A stretch of 64,000 nt of DNA from Hyphomonadaceae bacterium UBA5336 (GTDB taxonomy: Bacteria; Pseudomonadota; Alphaproteobacteria; Caulobacterales; Hyphomonadaceae). Position numbers and translations under genes: made by a program. Below are positions 43,520 through 52,380 of this stretch, in pieces. Where the stretch lies: assembly GCA_002408125.1 (NCBI GenBank), contig DHQO01000002.1:229403-293402 (forward strand). The letters are read 5' to 3'. Each line of letters starts with the position of its first letter. Positions within the stretch are counted from its first letter, which is position 1. The notes under the pieces were generated by a model that made no database searches, had not been told where the DNA came from, and saw only the letters and a program-made list of their open reading frames with translations.

Positions 43520-44560
43520 ATGCCATATGAAGCCGCACCCGATCGCTATGACAGCAATATGAGTTTCCGCCGCTGTGGGCGCAGCGGCATCGACCTTCCG
43601 GCGATCTCACTCGGCCTGTGGCAGAATTTCGGGGGCGTGGACGTGTTCGAGACCGGCCGTACCATCCTGCGCAAGGCCTTCGACCGGGGCGTGACGCATT
43701 TCGATCTCGCCAACAATTACGGGCCACCCTATGGCTCGGCCGAGGAGATGTTCGGGCGCGTCATGGCCGCCGATTTCGCGCCCTATCGCGACGAGATGAT
43801 CATCTCCACCAAGGCCGGCTGGGACATGTGGCCGGGGCCCTATGGCGGGATCGGCGGCAGCCGGAAATATCTCATCGCCTCGTGCGATCAGTCCCTGAAA
43901 CGCATGGGGCTCGACTATGTCGACATCTTCTATTCCCACCGGGTCGACCCGACCACGCCGCTGGAGGAAACCATGGGCGCGCTCGCCCAGCTCCATCACC
44001 AGGGCAAGGCGCTTTATGTCGGGATTTCCAGCTATTCGCCGGAGCTCACGCGCGAGGCTGCCGCCATTCTGAAAGAAGAGCGTGTGCCGCTGTTCATCCA
44101 CCAGCCGAACTATTCCATGTTCAACCGATGGATCGAGGATGGCCTGCTCGACACGGTGGAGGACCTCGGCACGGGTTGCATCGCCTTTTCCCCGCTCGCC
44201 CAGGGCCTGCTCACCTCGAAATATCTCGGCGGTGTTCCGGAAGGCTCGCGCGCCTCCAGGGGGCGGCTGATCAATGAAAGCACCCTGACCGAAGACAAGC
44301 TCACCCGCATCCGCGCGCTCAATGTGATTGCCGAACGGCGCGGGCAGTCTCTCGCGCAGATGGCCATTGCCTGGGTGCTGCGCGATCCGCGCGTGACCTC
44401 GGCGCTGATCGGGGCGCGCACGGTCGAGCAGCTGGAGAACTCCCTCGGCGCCCTGGACGGGCTGGATTTCTCACCCGAGGAACTGACCGAGATCGACCGG
44501 CATGCCACAGACGGCAACACCGATTTCTGGAAGGAATCGGCCTCGATCTCGTCGACCTGA
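43520..44560 (+). CDS. Aldo/keto reductase, YghZ/Gpr type
   Basis: 346 residues; AAGGAGAC upstream. Closely follows the E. coli L-glyceraldehyde-3-phosphate reductase pattern: PDRYDSNMSFRRCGRSGIDLPAISLGLWQNFGG, the tetrad Asp in HFDLANNYGPPYGSAEE with Tyr, Lys in IISTKAGWDMWPGPYG, His in VDIFYSHRVDP, and NADP-binding ALIGARTVEQLENSLGAL. It reduces aldehydes such as methylglyoxal or sugar-derived aldehydes with NADPH. The 242-base region before it (43278-43519) has no recognised gene but contains a small dyad GGTGA-N8-TCACC near 43449. Confidence 0.88.
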   Translation: MPYEAAPDRYDSNMSFRRCGRSGIDLPAISLGLWQNFGGVDVFETGRTILRKAFDRGVTHFDLANNYGPPYGSAEEMFGRVMAADFAPYRDEMIISTKAGWDMWPGPYGGIGGSRKYLIASCDQSLKRMGLDYVDIFYSHRVDPTTPLEETMGALAQLHHQGKALYVGISSYSPELTREAAAILKEERVPLFIHQPNYSMFNRWIEDGLLDTVEDLGTGCIAFSPLAQGLLTSKYLGGVPEGSRASRGRLINESTLTEDKLTRIRALNVIAERRGQSLAQMAIAWVLRDPRVTSALIGARTVEQLENSLGALDGLDFSPEELTEIDRHATDGNTDFWKESASISST

Positions 44561-44685
44561 CCGGTCGACTCCCACCACATGCACTTTTAGACGCTGGCGC
44601 CGCCTGCCGTTGTGGCGATATGCCTGCGGTTGAGGTTCGGCCGCGCGGCGAGCCGGTAAAAAACGACCCGCGGGGAGGGCAGACC

Positions 44686-46365
44686 ATGAAACCGCTTAAA
44701 CTTATCGCCGGGGCAGTAGTCATGCTGTGCGCCCTGGCCGGATGCTCGGGCGAGCCGGACAGCGCCGCGCCGGCAGGCGAGCCTGCGCCCTCAGGACCCG
44801 TGGTCAGCGCACCGGTCGGCACCCTTGTCGGCCGCATGGACGGCGATATCCGCATCTTCAAGGGCATCCCCTATGCCCAGCCGCCGGTGGGCGAGGCGCG
44901 CTGGACCCCGCCGGTCACCAAACCCGACTGGGAGGGCACATTCGATGCCAGCAGCTTCGGCCCGGCCTGCATCCAGCCCGATGCGCGCCTTGCCGGCATC
45001 TATGCCGCCGATATCGGCGAGATGAGCGAGGACTGCCTGTCGCTGAATGTCTGGGCGCCGGAAGACGCAGACGGTGCGCCGGTGCTGGTCTGGATCCATG
45101 GCGGCGCGCTGATCACCGGCGCCAGCAAGGAGCCGATGTATGACGGCAAGCGCCTCGCCGAGGAAGGCATTATCCTGGTCTCGATCAATTACCGGCTCGG
45201 TATCTTCGGCTATCTCGCCCATCCCGAATTGAGCGCGGAATCCCCGCTCGGCGTTTCGGGCAATTACGGCCTGCTCGATCAGGTCGAGGCCCTGAAATGG
45301 TTAGAACGGAACATCGAGGCTTTCGGTGGCGATCCGGAGAATGTCACCATTGCCGGGGAATCGGCCGGCGCGCTGAGCGTGATGTATCTCATGGCCTCTC
45401 CACTCGCCGATGACCTGTTCGACAAGGCCATCGCCCAGAGCGCCTATATGATCACCACGCCGGAACTGAAGGATCTGAGCCACGGCCAGCCCTCGGCCGA
45501 ACAGATCGGCATGCTCCTGGCCGCGGCCATACAGAAACCCACCGTCGCTGCCCTGCGCGAGATGGATGCGCAGGAGCTGTCAGCCGCCTCGCGGCAGGCC
45601 AATTTCGCCGCTTTCGCCAATATTGACGGCCATGCGCTTGAGCGCCAGCTGGTGGAGGTCTTCGACCTTGGCGAGCAGGCCCAGGTGCCGATCCTGACTG
45701 GCTTCAACAGCGGCGAGATCCGCTCGCTGACCATGCTCGCGCCGACCATGCCGGAAGACAGAGGCGCCTATGAGGCCACGATCCGCGCCCAGTATGGCGA
45801 GCTTGCCGATGCCTTCCTCCAGCTCTACCCGGCCGAGCTTGGCCAGGATGCGATCTATGCCACCACGCGCGACGCGCTCTATGGCTGGACATCGGAACGC
45901 ATGGTCCGCCAGCAGACCGAGGCGGGCCACCCCTCCTATCTCTATATCTTCGATCACGGCTATCCGGCCGCCGAGGCGCTTGGCCTGCATGCCTTTCATG
46001 GCAGCGAGCTGCCCTACATGTTCGGCAATCCGCGCAAGGTCGGGCCGAACTGGCCGGCCATCCCCAACACCCGCACCGAGGAGGCCATCTCAGATGCCAT
46101 GGTGGGCTACTGGGCGAGCTTTGCCAGCACCGGCACACCCAAGGCCGAGGATGCGCCCGACTGGCCGGCCTATGGCAACGAACGCGGCTACATGGCCTTC
46201 CTGGATGACGGCCCTCAGGCCGGAACACATCTCATGCCGGGCATGTTCGAGCTGCATGAGCGCGCGGTCTGCCGGCGCCGGGTTCAGGGCAGCCAGCCCT
46301 GGAACTGGAATGCCGGCCTCTGGTCGCCGCCGCTGATCTCGGGTGAGGAATCGGGCTGCCCCTAG
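44686..46365 (+). CDS. Carboxylesterase type B lipoprotein
   Basis: 559 residues from ATG 44686 (GGGGAGGGC upstream). Lipobox VVMLCALAGC. Alpha/beta-hydrolase of the cholinesterase/carboxylesterase group: IRIFKGIPYAQPPVGEARW, SEDCLSLNVWAP, WIHGGALITGASKE, the nucleophile serine in TIAGESAGALSVMYLM, acid residue near GFNSGEIRSL, and catalytic His in HAFHGSELPYMFG. It hydrolyses carboxylic esters outside the cytoplasm. In this setting it probably removes an ester group from a complex substrate before further breakdown; similar lipoproteins act in degradation of polyesters and mycotoxins, but no substrate is evident. Confidence 0.88.
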   Translation: MKPLKLIAGAVVMLCALAGCSGEPDSAAPAGEPAPSGPVVSAPVGTLVGRMDGDIRIFKGIPYAQPPVGEARWTPPVTKPDWEGTFDASSFGPACIQPDARLAGIYAADIGEMSEDCLSLNVWAPEDADGAPVLVWIHGGALITGASKEPMYDGKRLAEEGIILVSINYRLGIFGYLAHPELSAESPLGVSGNYGLLDQVEALKWLERNIEAFGGDPENVTIAGESAGALSVMYLMASPLADDLFDKAIAQSAYMITTPELKDLSHGQPSAEQIGMLLAAAIQKPTVAALREMDAQELSAASRQANFAAFANIDGHALERQLVEVFDLGEQAQVPILTGFNSGEIRSLTMLAPTMPEDRGAYEATIRAQYGELADAFLQLYPAELGQDAIYATTRDALYGWTSERMVRQQTEAGHPSYLYIFDHGYPAAEALGLHAFHGSELPYMFGNPRKVGPNWPAIPNTRTEEAISDAMVGYWASFASTGTPKAEDAPDWPAYGNERGYMAFLDDGPQAGTHLMPGMFELHERAVCRRRVQGSQPWNWNAGLWSPPLISGEESGCP

Positions 46366-46374
46366 AAAGGCGCC

Positions 46375-47046
46375 TTAAACCTTCGTGCCAAGCGACATGA
46401 AGCCAGCGGCCATGAAGCGGGCGATCCTGGCTTTCACGGCGGGGAAATCGTCGGACTTGCAGAGGCCGTCCGACAGCCGGTCGATCCGGCCTGTGCGCGC
46501 CAGCGTGTTCATCAGCGCGCCGGTGACGAAATGATAGCCCCAGAAAATGTCCTCGTCGCTGTAATGCGGCAGGGCTTTCTTGACTATACTGACGAGCTTG
46601 AGCACCACCGGATCGAAATGCCTGTCCATCAGCTCCGCGCCTTCAGGCGTGTTCGAGACCCGCGCGCAGAAGGCGGCATAGTTCATCCAGTGCTCGCCGC
46701 CCTCATAATAGAGATCAAGATCGGTATCGAGAAAGGCGCGCAGCGCCCCCTCCACGGTGGGCGTCTCGCCGGCCTCGGCCTCATAGGCTTCCAGCGCAGC
46801 CATGCGCCGACCGCTGGTCACCCCGGCGCGCCGGGCGAAGACCTCCTCGAACAGATTCTGCTTGTCCTGGAAGTAATAGTGCACCAGCGTGGTGTGGATG
46901 CCGACCCGCTTGGCGACATCACGCAGGGTTACCCCGTAAAGCCCGTTTTTCGAAAACAGAAACTCGGCCGCATCGAGGATCTGCTCAATGCTTTCAGCGC
47001 GTTGCTCCGCCTTGCTGCGCGGCTTTTTCCGAGTGGCTCTGGACAT
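46375..47046 (-). CDS. TetR/AcrR family transcriptional regulator
   Basis: 223 residues from ATG 47046. A Lys/Arg-rich tail (ATRKKPRSKAEQRAESIEQILDAAEFLF) precedes the HTH (YGVTLRDVAKRVGIHTTLVHYYFQDKQNLFEEVFARR), then a C-terminal TetR ligand domain. The frame is open further upstream, but that extension is antisense to other genes. Possible regulator of the GAC-N6-GTC operators at 37.2 and 39.5 kb, since it is the nearest unassigned TetR; alternatively it controls the carboxylesterase or the former TBDR upstream. A dyad TCACACC-N10-GGGGTGA at 47060-47083 could be its own operator. Confidence 0.8.
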   Translation of the reverse strand: MSRATRKKPRSKAEQRAESIEQILDAAEFLFSKNGLYGVTLRDVAKRVGIHTTLVHYYFQDKQNLFEEVFARRAGVTSGRRMAALEAYEAEAGETPTVEGALRAFLDTDLDLYYEGGEHWMNYAAFCARVSNTPEGAELMDRHFDPVVLKLVSIVKKALPHYSDEDIFWGYHFVTGALMNTLARTGRIDRLSDGLCKSDDFPAVKARIARFMAAGFMSLGTKV

Positions 47047-47093
47047 GGGATTACGCCTTTCACACCTAGCGTAATTGGGGTGATTCACAACCC

Positions 47094-48845
47094 TCAACCA
47101 GTCGCGGCCTGTGCAGTCAGCACACCGGTCTGGAAATCTGTACGCAACTGGATCTTGTTGATCTTGCCGGTCGCCGCCAGCGGCATGGCGGGCACCGTGA
47201 CGACCTCGCCGGGGATCCACCAGTCGGCGACCTTGCCTTTGAGGGATGCAACGAGGTTGCCGATTTCGAGGGATTCCCCCGCGCGCGGCTCCACGACCAG
47301 GACGGGGCGCTCGCCCCATTTCTCGTCCGGCCGCCCGATCACGGCGACCTGGCCAACGGCGGGATCGCGCCCGACAATGTCCTCGATCTCGGCGGGATTG
47401 ATCCACTCCCCACCGGACTTGATGAGGTCCTTCGTGCGGCCACAGATGGTGAGGTTGCCGCCCGCGTCGATCATGGCGAGATCGCCCGTATCGAAATAGC
47501 CTTCTGCGTCCAGCGCATCGCTCTCGGCCCTGAAATAGCGGTCGACCACGCTCGGGCCTCTCACCTTGAGATGGCCGATCACGCCGCGCTGTTCCGGCAG
47601 GGTCCGACCCGTCTCATCGGTGAGCTTGAGATCAAGGCCCATGGCTGGACGGCCCGAAGCGGTCTTGGTGCGGGCAGGCGCGCCGGGCGGGGCGATGGTG
47701 CCCACTGGCGAAAGCTCGGTCATGCCCCAGCTGGTCTGCACCTCCGCGCCGAGGCGCCGCTCCATGCGCTCGATCAGCGCGAGCGGGCATTTCGAGCCGC
47801 CGATCAGCACGCGTTTCAGGTCCGGCAGGTCCTCGCCCGTCTCATCGAGTGCATCCATCAGGCCGAGCCAGAGGGTCTGCACACCCGCCGCCACGGTGAC
47901 CTTCTCATCGCGCATCAGCCGGGCAAGGCTTGCCCCGTCCGTGTTGCGGCCCGGCAGGACAAGCTTTGCGCCCACGGCCGGGGCGGCAAAGGGAAGGCCC
48001 CAGCCATTGGCATGGAACATGGGCACACCTACCAGCAGGCTGTCCTCCCCCGTCAGCGCGATGGCATCGGCCTGCAGCGCGCGTAATGTATGGAGATAAT
48101 TGGAGCGGTGCGTATAGAGCGCGCTGGTCGGCTCCCAGAGCAGGCTGCCGCGGATTGCGCCAATATTCACGCCATCATCGCCGGTATACGGCCCGGAGAT
48201 TTCATAAAAGCTTTCGCGGGACTCCGCAAAGAAAGCCACGCGCGCAGCCAGCGTGTCGCTGATCGGCAGGTTCACCGCGCCCTGGCCGGCAATGTCGCCG
48301 TAATTGCCGAGCTGGCCCATGATATAGCCGCTGTTTCCGCCGCCGATGATCGGATCCTTGGACGTCACGAAGACCGCCCCGCCGGTGGCGTTCTGGCCGA
48401 CAAAGGTGCCCTGCGGCCCGCGCAGCACTTCCACCGAGGCGATGTCGTAATAGGGCTCGGCGGTGAAATAGCCGGGGAATTTCGCAACGCCGTCGCGATA
48501 GGTGATCACGCCGGTTGTGGTCTGGGTGTTGTGCTCGGCCTTGCCGATGCCGCGAATATTGAAGTCGATGCCCTGGCCGAAATTGTTCACCGTGGTCGCC
48601 GGGGTGATGAACTGGAGCTGATCGACCGTGATGACGCCGAGATCGGCGAGTTCATCGCCGGTCAGAACAGAGGCGGCAATCGGGGTGGTCTGAAGGTCCG
48701 TGTCGCGCCGCTCTGCGGTGACCGTGACGGTGCCGAGCGTGGCTTCGGCATCCTCATCACTGGCGTCCGAAGTGGCCGACTGGGCCATGGCCGCGCAATG
48801 GCCAAGCGCAATCGCAGACGTACCGAGCCACAAAAGTCTGAGCAT
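47094..48845 (-). pseudogene. In-frame chimera: TBDR plug domain joined to acyl-CoA ligase C-terminal part
   Basis: A continuous 583-codon frame. Residues 1 to about 242 are a TonB-dependent receptor: signal peptide (cleaved near AAMAQ), TVTVTAERRDTDLQTTPIAASVL, LRGPQGTFVGQNATGGAVFV and the first barrel strands (IRGSLLWEPTSAL). From about residue 243 it is an ANL-family acyl-CoA ligase starting inside the P-loop block (YTHRSNYLHTLRALQADAI), through VGVPMFHANGWGLPFAAP, TSWGMTELSPVG, GYFDTGDLAMIDAGGNLTICGRTKDLIKSGGEWINPAEIE and PLAATGKINKIQLR. The junction is near 48113-48125 (GCGCTCTAT, where both parents would read Leu-Tyr-like codons). Missing are most of the barrel and the first roughly 180 ligase residues, including the SGTTG loop. 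The product would be exported and inactive as either parent. Confidence 0.85.
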
Positions 48846-49023
48846 GATGTTCCTCCCTGAACACTTGTATCCCGCGCTCTGTGGCGCCTGAGGGTCATTG
48901 AACCCTGATTCAGCCTTGAGTCAATCTTTATTCTTGTGTGAATGAATATCTTGCCTGCCCCATGAAAGTGGCAGCCGTCATTGGCGATCGCAGAATTCTG
49001 AAGGGAGGCTTATGCGCGCCGGT

Positions 49024-49410
49024 TCAGGGCTGAATCTTGCCAAGCGCGGCTTTCAGATCGTCAAGCTCGCCCTCGCCGAACAGGGCTTCCAGCCTGTCCT
49101 GGACGACCTGCCAGCGGGGATAGGCCGCGCGGAGCTGGTCCAGCCCGCGGCTGGTCAGCAGGAGCTCGCGCTTGCGGCGCGCCCCGGCCTTGCCAAGATG
49201 AACCAGGCCGGCCTTTTCCAGCAGCGACAGGGTTGTACGGTCGATGTCCAGGATCTCGCCGAGCCGGGAGATGGAATCCGGCCGGCGGGTCTCGATCGCA
49301 TTGAGCAGGGTGAACTGGGTGACGCCCGGCGCGCAGCACGCGAACCGCCGGAAACAAGACCGGGCAGGCCTCCCGAAGGTGACCTGCCCGGTCTCGCGCG
49401 CCGCTGTCAT
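49024..49410 (-). CDS. MarR-like regulator, apparently shortened
   Basis: 128 residues. The MarR core is clear: GVTQFTLLNAIETRRPDSISRLGEILDIDRTTLSLLEKAGLV, then the wing GKAGARRKRELLLTSRGLDQL. Compared with what is known of the family (about 145-160 residues), the first dimerisation helix between CFRRF and GVTQF is about 15-20 residues short, and the recognition helix reads DRTTLSLLEKAGL where relatives have about four more residues between TTL and LLEK. Both changes are in frame. DNA binding may be impaired. No good ribosome site precedes the start. It could be a decaying gene. Confidence 0.6.
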   Translation of the reverse strand: MTAARETGQVTFGRPARSCFRRFACCAPGVTQFTLLNAIETRRPDSISRLGEILDIDRTTLSLLEKAGLVHLGKAGARRKRELLLTSRGLDQLRAAYPRWQVVQDRLEALFGEGELDDLKAALGKIQP

Positions 49411-49437
49411 GCGGCGTTCTTGTCAGCCGGCTGGCGC

Positions 49438-49611
49438 CTAGACCGGGGGACGGCCACGCAGGGCGCGAGCGGCAAAGCTCAGCACCATCAGCGCCAGGAA
49501 GATAAAGAACAGGATCTGCGCGATCCCGGCTGACGCACCGGCGATACCGCCAAAACCAAGGGCGGCGGCGACGATGGCCAGAACGAAAAACACAAGTGCC
49601 CAACTAAGCAT
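49438..49611 (-). CDS. DUF1328 small membrane protein (YtjA family)
   Basis: 57 residues from ATG 49611, with AAAGGAGATC upstream. Two hydrophobic helices (LSWALVFFVLAIVAAALGFGGIAG and IAQILFFIFLALMVLSFAAR) and a basic tail, matching the DUF1328 family of stress-associated inner-membrane proteins of unknown mechanism. The 213-base stretch 49612-49824 is AT-rich and holds no gene. Confidence 0.85.
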   Translation of the reverse strand: MLSWALVFFVLAIVAAALGFGGIAGASAGIAQILFFIFLALMVLSFAARALRGRPPV

Positions 49612-49824
49612 GATAGATCTCCTTTTGTAACTGGAATGGAGATTAGAAGCTAAATTCAAGTTTTCAAATCTGATTACGATGTATTAATACATGCTTAAAT
49701 TTTGCCTTACTTAAGATTATTTCCGGACAAATACTTTATACCTCAAGATACAAAGCTTCCGTTCACATCGCCGATCCAGGCGATATGCGGATATATACTT
49801 CGACTTGAGCCAGCACTCATGGCG

Positions 49825-51018
49825 CTATGCGTCCAGAGCCCGCCCCGCCGTGACATCGTAGCCATAGATCCAGTCAAAGCGCTGTTTGATGAATCCAGGC
49901 GACAGGTTCGCGGCGAGCCGGACCGGGGCATAGCCCGCCAGTGCCGGCAGGCTCTTGCCATGGAAGAAACGCCCATTGCGGCGCGCGGTTTCAAGGATCC
50001 GGCCGCCGCGTACAGCCATGGCCTTTTCATAGGCGGCAAATCCGCCGGCCGTCGCCAGGCTCCAGACCGAGGCCCAGGCACATTCCATCGCAAAGCTCGC
50101 CCCCTGCGCCATGAAAGGCGGCATGGGCACTGCGGCATCGCCGATCACCGCGACCGGCCCGCGCGCGAGCCGGCTCGGCGGCGGCCGGTCATAAAGCCCC
50201 CAGCGGCGTGCCTCGGAGGCTGCCTCCAGGATCGCGGCGACGGGCTCGGCAAAGCCGGCAAAGGCCGCGCGCGCCTCGGCAAGGCTCGCCTCGGTGTGCC
50301 AGCCCTCGGGCACCGGCGCGGCCTGCTCGACCACGCCGACGAAATTGATGACGCGCCGATCGTGAAGATAATAGGTCACCGCGTGACGCTTCGGCCCGGC
50401 CCAGGCGATGGAGGCGTCCGGCACCAGGACGCGCAGGGCGTCATCGGCCTCCGCCATCACGCGCAGGGCCGTGTGGCCGGTATATTCAGGGTGCTTGCCA
50501 CTGGCGAAACGGCGCCGCAGGGCCGAATGGATGCCATCGGCGGCGATCACGGCCTGCGCCTCGATGCATTCGCCATCGGCGAGTTCCACAACCACACCAT
50601 CTGCCATCTCAGTATAGTCGACCGCCTCGGCGCCAAGCCGCAGCACGCCCGGCGCGCGATGCTGCAGGGCGCTGGCGAGCACCTGCTGGAGGGCCGCGCG
50701 GCGGATATTCACATGCCAGCCGCCCCAGCGCGCGCGCCCTGCCTCGCCGGCCGGCACCGAGAAAATCACCCGCCCGCTTTCACCGTCGCGCAGCTCCAGC
50801 GCTTCGGGCACATGGCCGGCGGCGCGCACGGCCTCATCGAGGCCAAGGCCTGCCATCACCTTCATGGCATTGGCGCCCACCTGCAGGCCGGCACCAACCT
50901 CCGAAAGCGTCTCTGCGCGCTCGATCACCAGCGGCTCAAGCCCGGCCTTCAGGGCACACAGCGCCGCCGTCAGCCCGGCAATCCCGCCGCCGCAGATCAG
51001 CAGCCGCGGCTTGCTCAA
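49825..51018 (-). CDS. FAD-dependent monooxygenase (salicylate hydroxylase-like)
   Basis: 397 residues from a TTG at 51018, which overlaps the stop codon of the upstream gene (TTGA) and gives the usual start MSKPRLLICGGGIAGLTAAL; ATG 51045 is the alternative and adds nine residues. FAD motifs: GGGIAGL, VIAADGIHSALRRR, and VAVIGDAAVPMPPFMAQGASFAMECA. Class A flavoprotein hydroxylase of the salicylate/6-hydroxynicotinate/UbiH-like group. It lies at the end of a gpsA-yciI-monooxygenase operon that looks conserved-housekeeping rather than part of the aromatic islands, so the physiological substrate is open. Confidence 0.83.
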   Translation of the reverse strand: MSKPRLLICGGGIAGLTAALCALKAGLEPLVIERAETLSEVGAGLQVGANAMKVMAGLGLDEAVRAAGHVPEALELRDGESGRVIFSVPAGEAGRARWGGWHVNIRRAALQQVLASALQHRAPGVLRLGAEAVDYTEMADGVVVELADGECIEAQAVIAADGIHSALRRRFASGKHPEYTGHTALRVMAEADDALRVLVPDASIAWAGPKRHAVTYYLHDRRVINFVGVVEQAAPVPEGWHTEASLAEARAAFAGFAEPVAAILEAASEARRWGLYDRPPPSRLARGPVAVIGDAAVPMPPFMAQGASFAMECAWASVWSLATAGGFAAYEKAMAVRGGRILETARRNGRFFHGKSLPALAGYAPVRLAANLSPGFIKQRFDWIYGYDVTAGRALDA

Positions 51019-51311
51019 GCCTGAGGACCCTTGCCCAGCGCCCATTTCATCGGCCGCGCGGAGGTTTCGTAGAACAGGCCCGCGGCAGCGTAAGGGTCGG
51101 CTGCCTGCCAGGCCTGAAGCGCCTCAAGGCTTTCGGCCTCTATGATCAGCACCGAGCCGATCATGCTCTCACCATCCTCACCCAGCAGCGGCCCGGCCAT
51201 AAGCACCTTGTCGCCATGCGATTTCAGCCAGTCGATATGGGCCGGGCGGTTGGCCAGGCGGATCTCCAGCGCGCCCGGCTTGTCGAGACAGGTGAGAAGG
51301 AATTGCGCCAT
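51015..51311 (-). CDS. YciI family protein
   Basis: 98 residues, ferredoxin-like dimeric fold: FLLTCLDKPGALEIRLANRPAHIDWLK with the conserved histidine-aspartate pair (HIDW), MAGPLLGEDGESMIGSVLIIEA and WQAADPYAAAGLF. YciI proteins are small putative enzymes; one relative is a muconolactone-like dehalogenase, most are unassigned. It overlaps gpsA by one base of a TGATG junction and the monooxygenase by four bases, so the three are translationally coupled. The gpsA-yciI pairing is common in alphaproteobacteria. Confidence 0.88.
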   Translation of the reverse strand: MAQFLLTCLDKPGALEIRLANRPAHIDWLKSHGDKVLMAGPLLGEDGESMIGSVLIIEAESLEALQAWQAADPYAAAGLFYETSARPMKWALGKGPQA

Positions 51312-52306
51312 CAGGTTTCTCCCTTGAACGGACGCGAGAGCAGGCCCTCCATGGCCTCGCCCACGGTGATATGGCCGCCGAGAATGCCAGCGACGGCGGT
51401 GCAGATCGGCATGTCGACCTCATGGCGGATGGCGAGCTGAACGATGGCCGGCGCCGTGGCCGCACCCTCGGTCACCGCGCGCCGCTCGGCCAGCACGGCC
51501 TCGGCCGAGCGGCCCTCGCCGAGCGCCTTGCCGAAGCTCATGTTCCGCGACTGCACCGAGGAACAGGTCAGCACCAGGTCGCCGAGCCCGCTGAGGCCCG
51601 CCAGCGTGTCGGCCCGCCCGCCCATGGCGATGCCGAGCCGGGTCATCTCGGCAAAGCCGCGTGTGAGCAGGGCCGCATGCGCCGAGCGCCCCAGCTGCAG
51701 TCCTTCGACCATGCCGCAGGCAATGGCGAGCACATTCTTCACCGCCCCGCCAATCTCCGCGCCGATCAGATCATCGCTCCAATAGGGCCGGAATACGTCG
51801 CGCCCGATGGCCGCCATCAGGTCATGGCCAAGTTCGCCATCATGGCAGGCCAGCGTCACCGCCGTCGGCAGGCCGCGCGCCACATCTGCGGCAAAGGACG
51901 GCCCGGAGAGCACCGCCGGAACGGCCTCCGGCAGTTCCTCGGTGAGCACATCGGTCATCAGGCTGAGCGTGGATTGCTCGATCCCCTTGGCGCAGAGCAG
52001 CACCGGCGTGCCCGGCGCCATGGCCGGGCGCACGGCACGGAAATTCTCCCGCGCGAACTGGGCCGGCACCACGGCCAGCACGGCGCCCGCGCCTTCCAGC
52101 ACCGCAACATCGGTGGAGGTCTCGATCGGCGGCAGCTTGACGCCCGGCAGATAGGCTGGGTTGCCGCGCCCGGAGGAGAGCGCCTCGGCGACCTCTTCCT
52201 CGCGCGCAAGCATGGTGACCTTCCGCCCGGCCTGCTGGGCGGTATAGGCCAGCGCGGTGCCCCAGGCGCCGGCGCCAAGCACGGCAATCTGCTCAAACTG
52301 GTTCAT
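51311..52306 (-). CDS. gpsA: Glycerol-3-phosphate dehydrogenase [NAD(P)+]
   Basis: 331 residues. Makes sn-glycerol 3-phosphate from dihydroxyacetone phosphate for phospholipid synthesis. Rossmann motif VLGAGAWGTALA at the N-terminus, VPAQFARENF, LLCAKGIEQ, VLSGPSFAADVARGLPTAVTLA, the catalytic lysine in IGGAVKNVLAIACG, and SGLGDLVLTCSS. In many alphaproteobacteria gpsA directly follows tsaD; here a TetR gene, a small peptide gene and a DUF3667 gene lie between, so gpsA must use its own promoter in 52307-52380, which also holds the tetR operator. Confidence 0.95.
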   Translation of the reverse strand: MNQFEQIAVLGAGAWGTALAYTAQQAGRKVTMLAREEEVAEALSSGRGNPAYLPGVKLPPIETSTDVAVLEGAGAVLAVVPAQFARENFRAVRPAMAPGTPVLLCAKGIEQSTLSLMTDVLTEELPEAVPAVLSGPSFAADVARGLPTAVTLACHDGELGHDLMAAIGRDVFRPYWSDDLIGAEIGGAVKNVLAIACGMVEGLQLGRSAHAALLTRGFAEMTRLGIAMGGRADTLAGLSGLGDLVLTCSSVQSRNMSFGKALGEGRSAEAVLAERRAVTEGAATAPAIVQLAIRHEVDMPICTAVAGILGGHITVGEAMEGLLSRPFKGET

Positions 52307-52333
52307 GCTTGCACGCCTTCCCGGGAGTATGCT

Positions 52334-52357
52334 CTGAATATTTCATTGATCATTCAG
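52334..52357. promoter_or_regulatory. Dyad CTGAAT-N12-ATTCAG in the gpsA/tetR gap
   Basis: Inverted arms CTGAAT and ATTCAG enclose TTCATTGAT. A related dyad (AATGAAT-N12-ATTCATT) lies just after the same tetR gene, also with TTCATTGAT. Spacing of 24-26 bases suits a TetR dimer pair. Probable autoregulatory site. Confidence 0.5.
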
Positions 52358-52380
52358 ACAATACCCTTACTATTAGGTCC

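Noticed and set aside
47047..47406. Extension of the TetR at 46375 to a 343-codon frame
   Set aside because: The added residues are an out-of-frame reading of the ligase part of the chimera; the start at 47046 gives a normal TetR length.
49012..49533. Plus-strand frame of 173 codons with a strong AAGGGAGG upstream
   Set aside because: After three or four codons it is antisense to marR and has no recognisable domain. The good SD may be a leftover of a deleted gene, but nothing else supports it.
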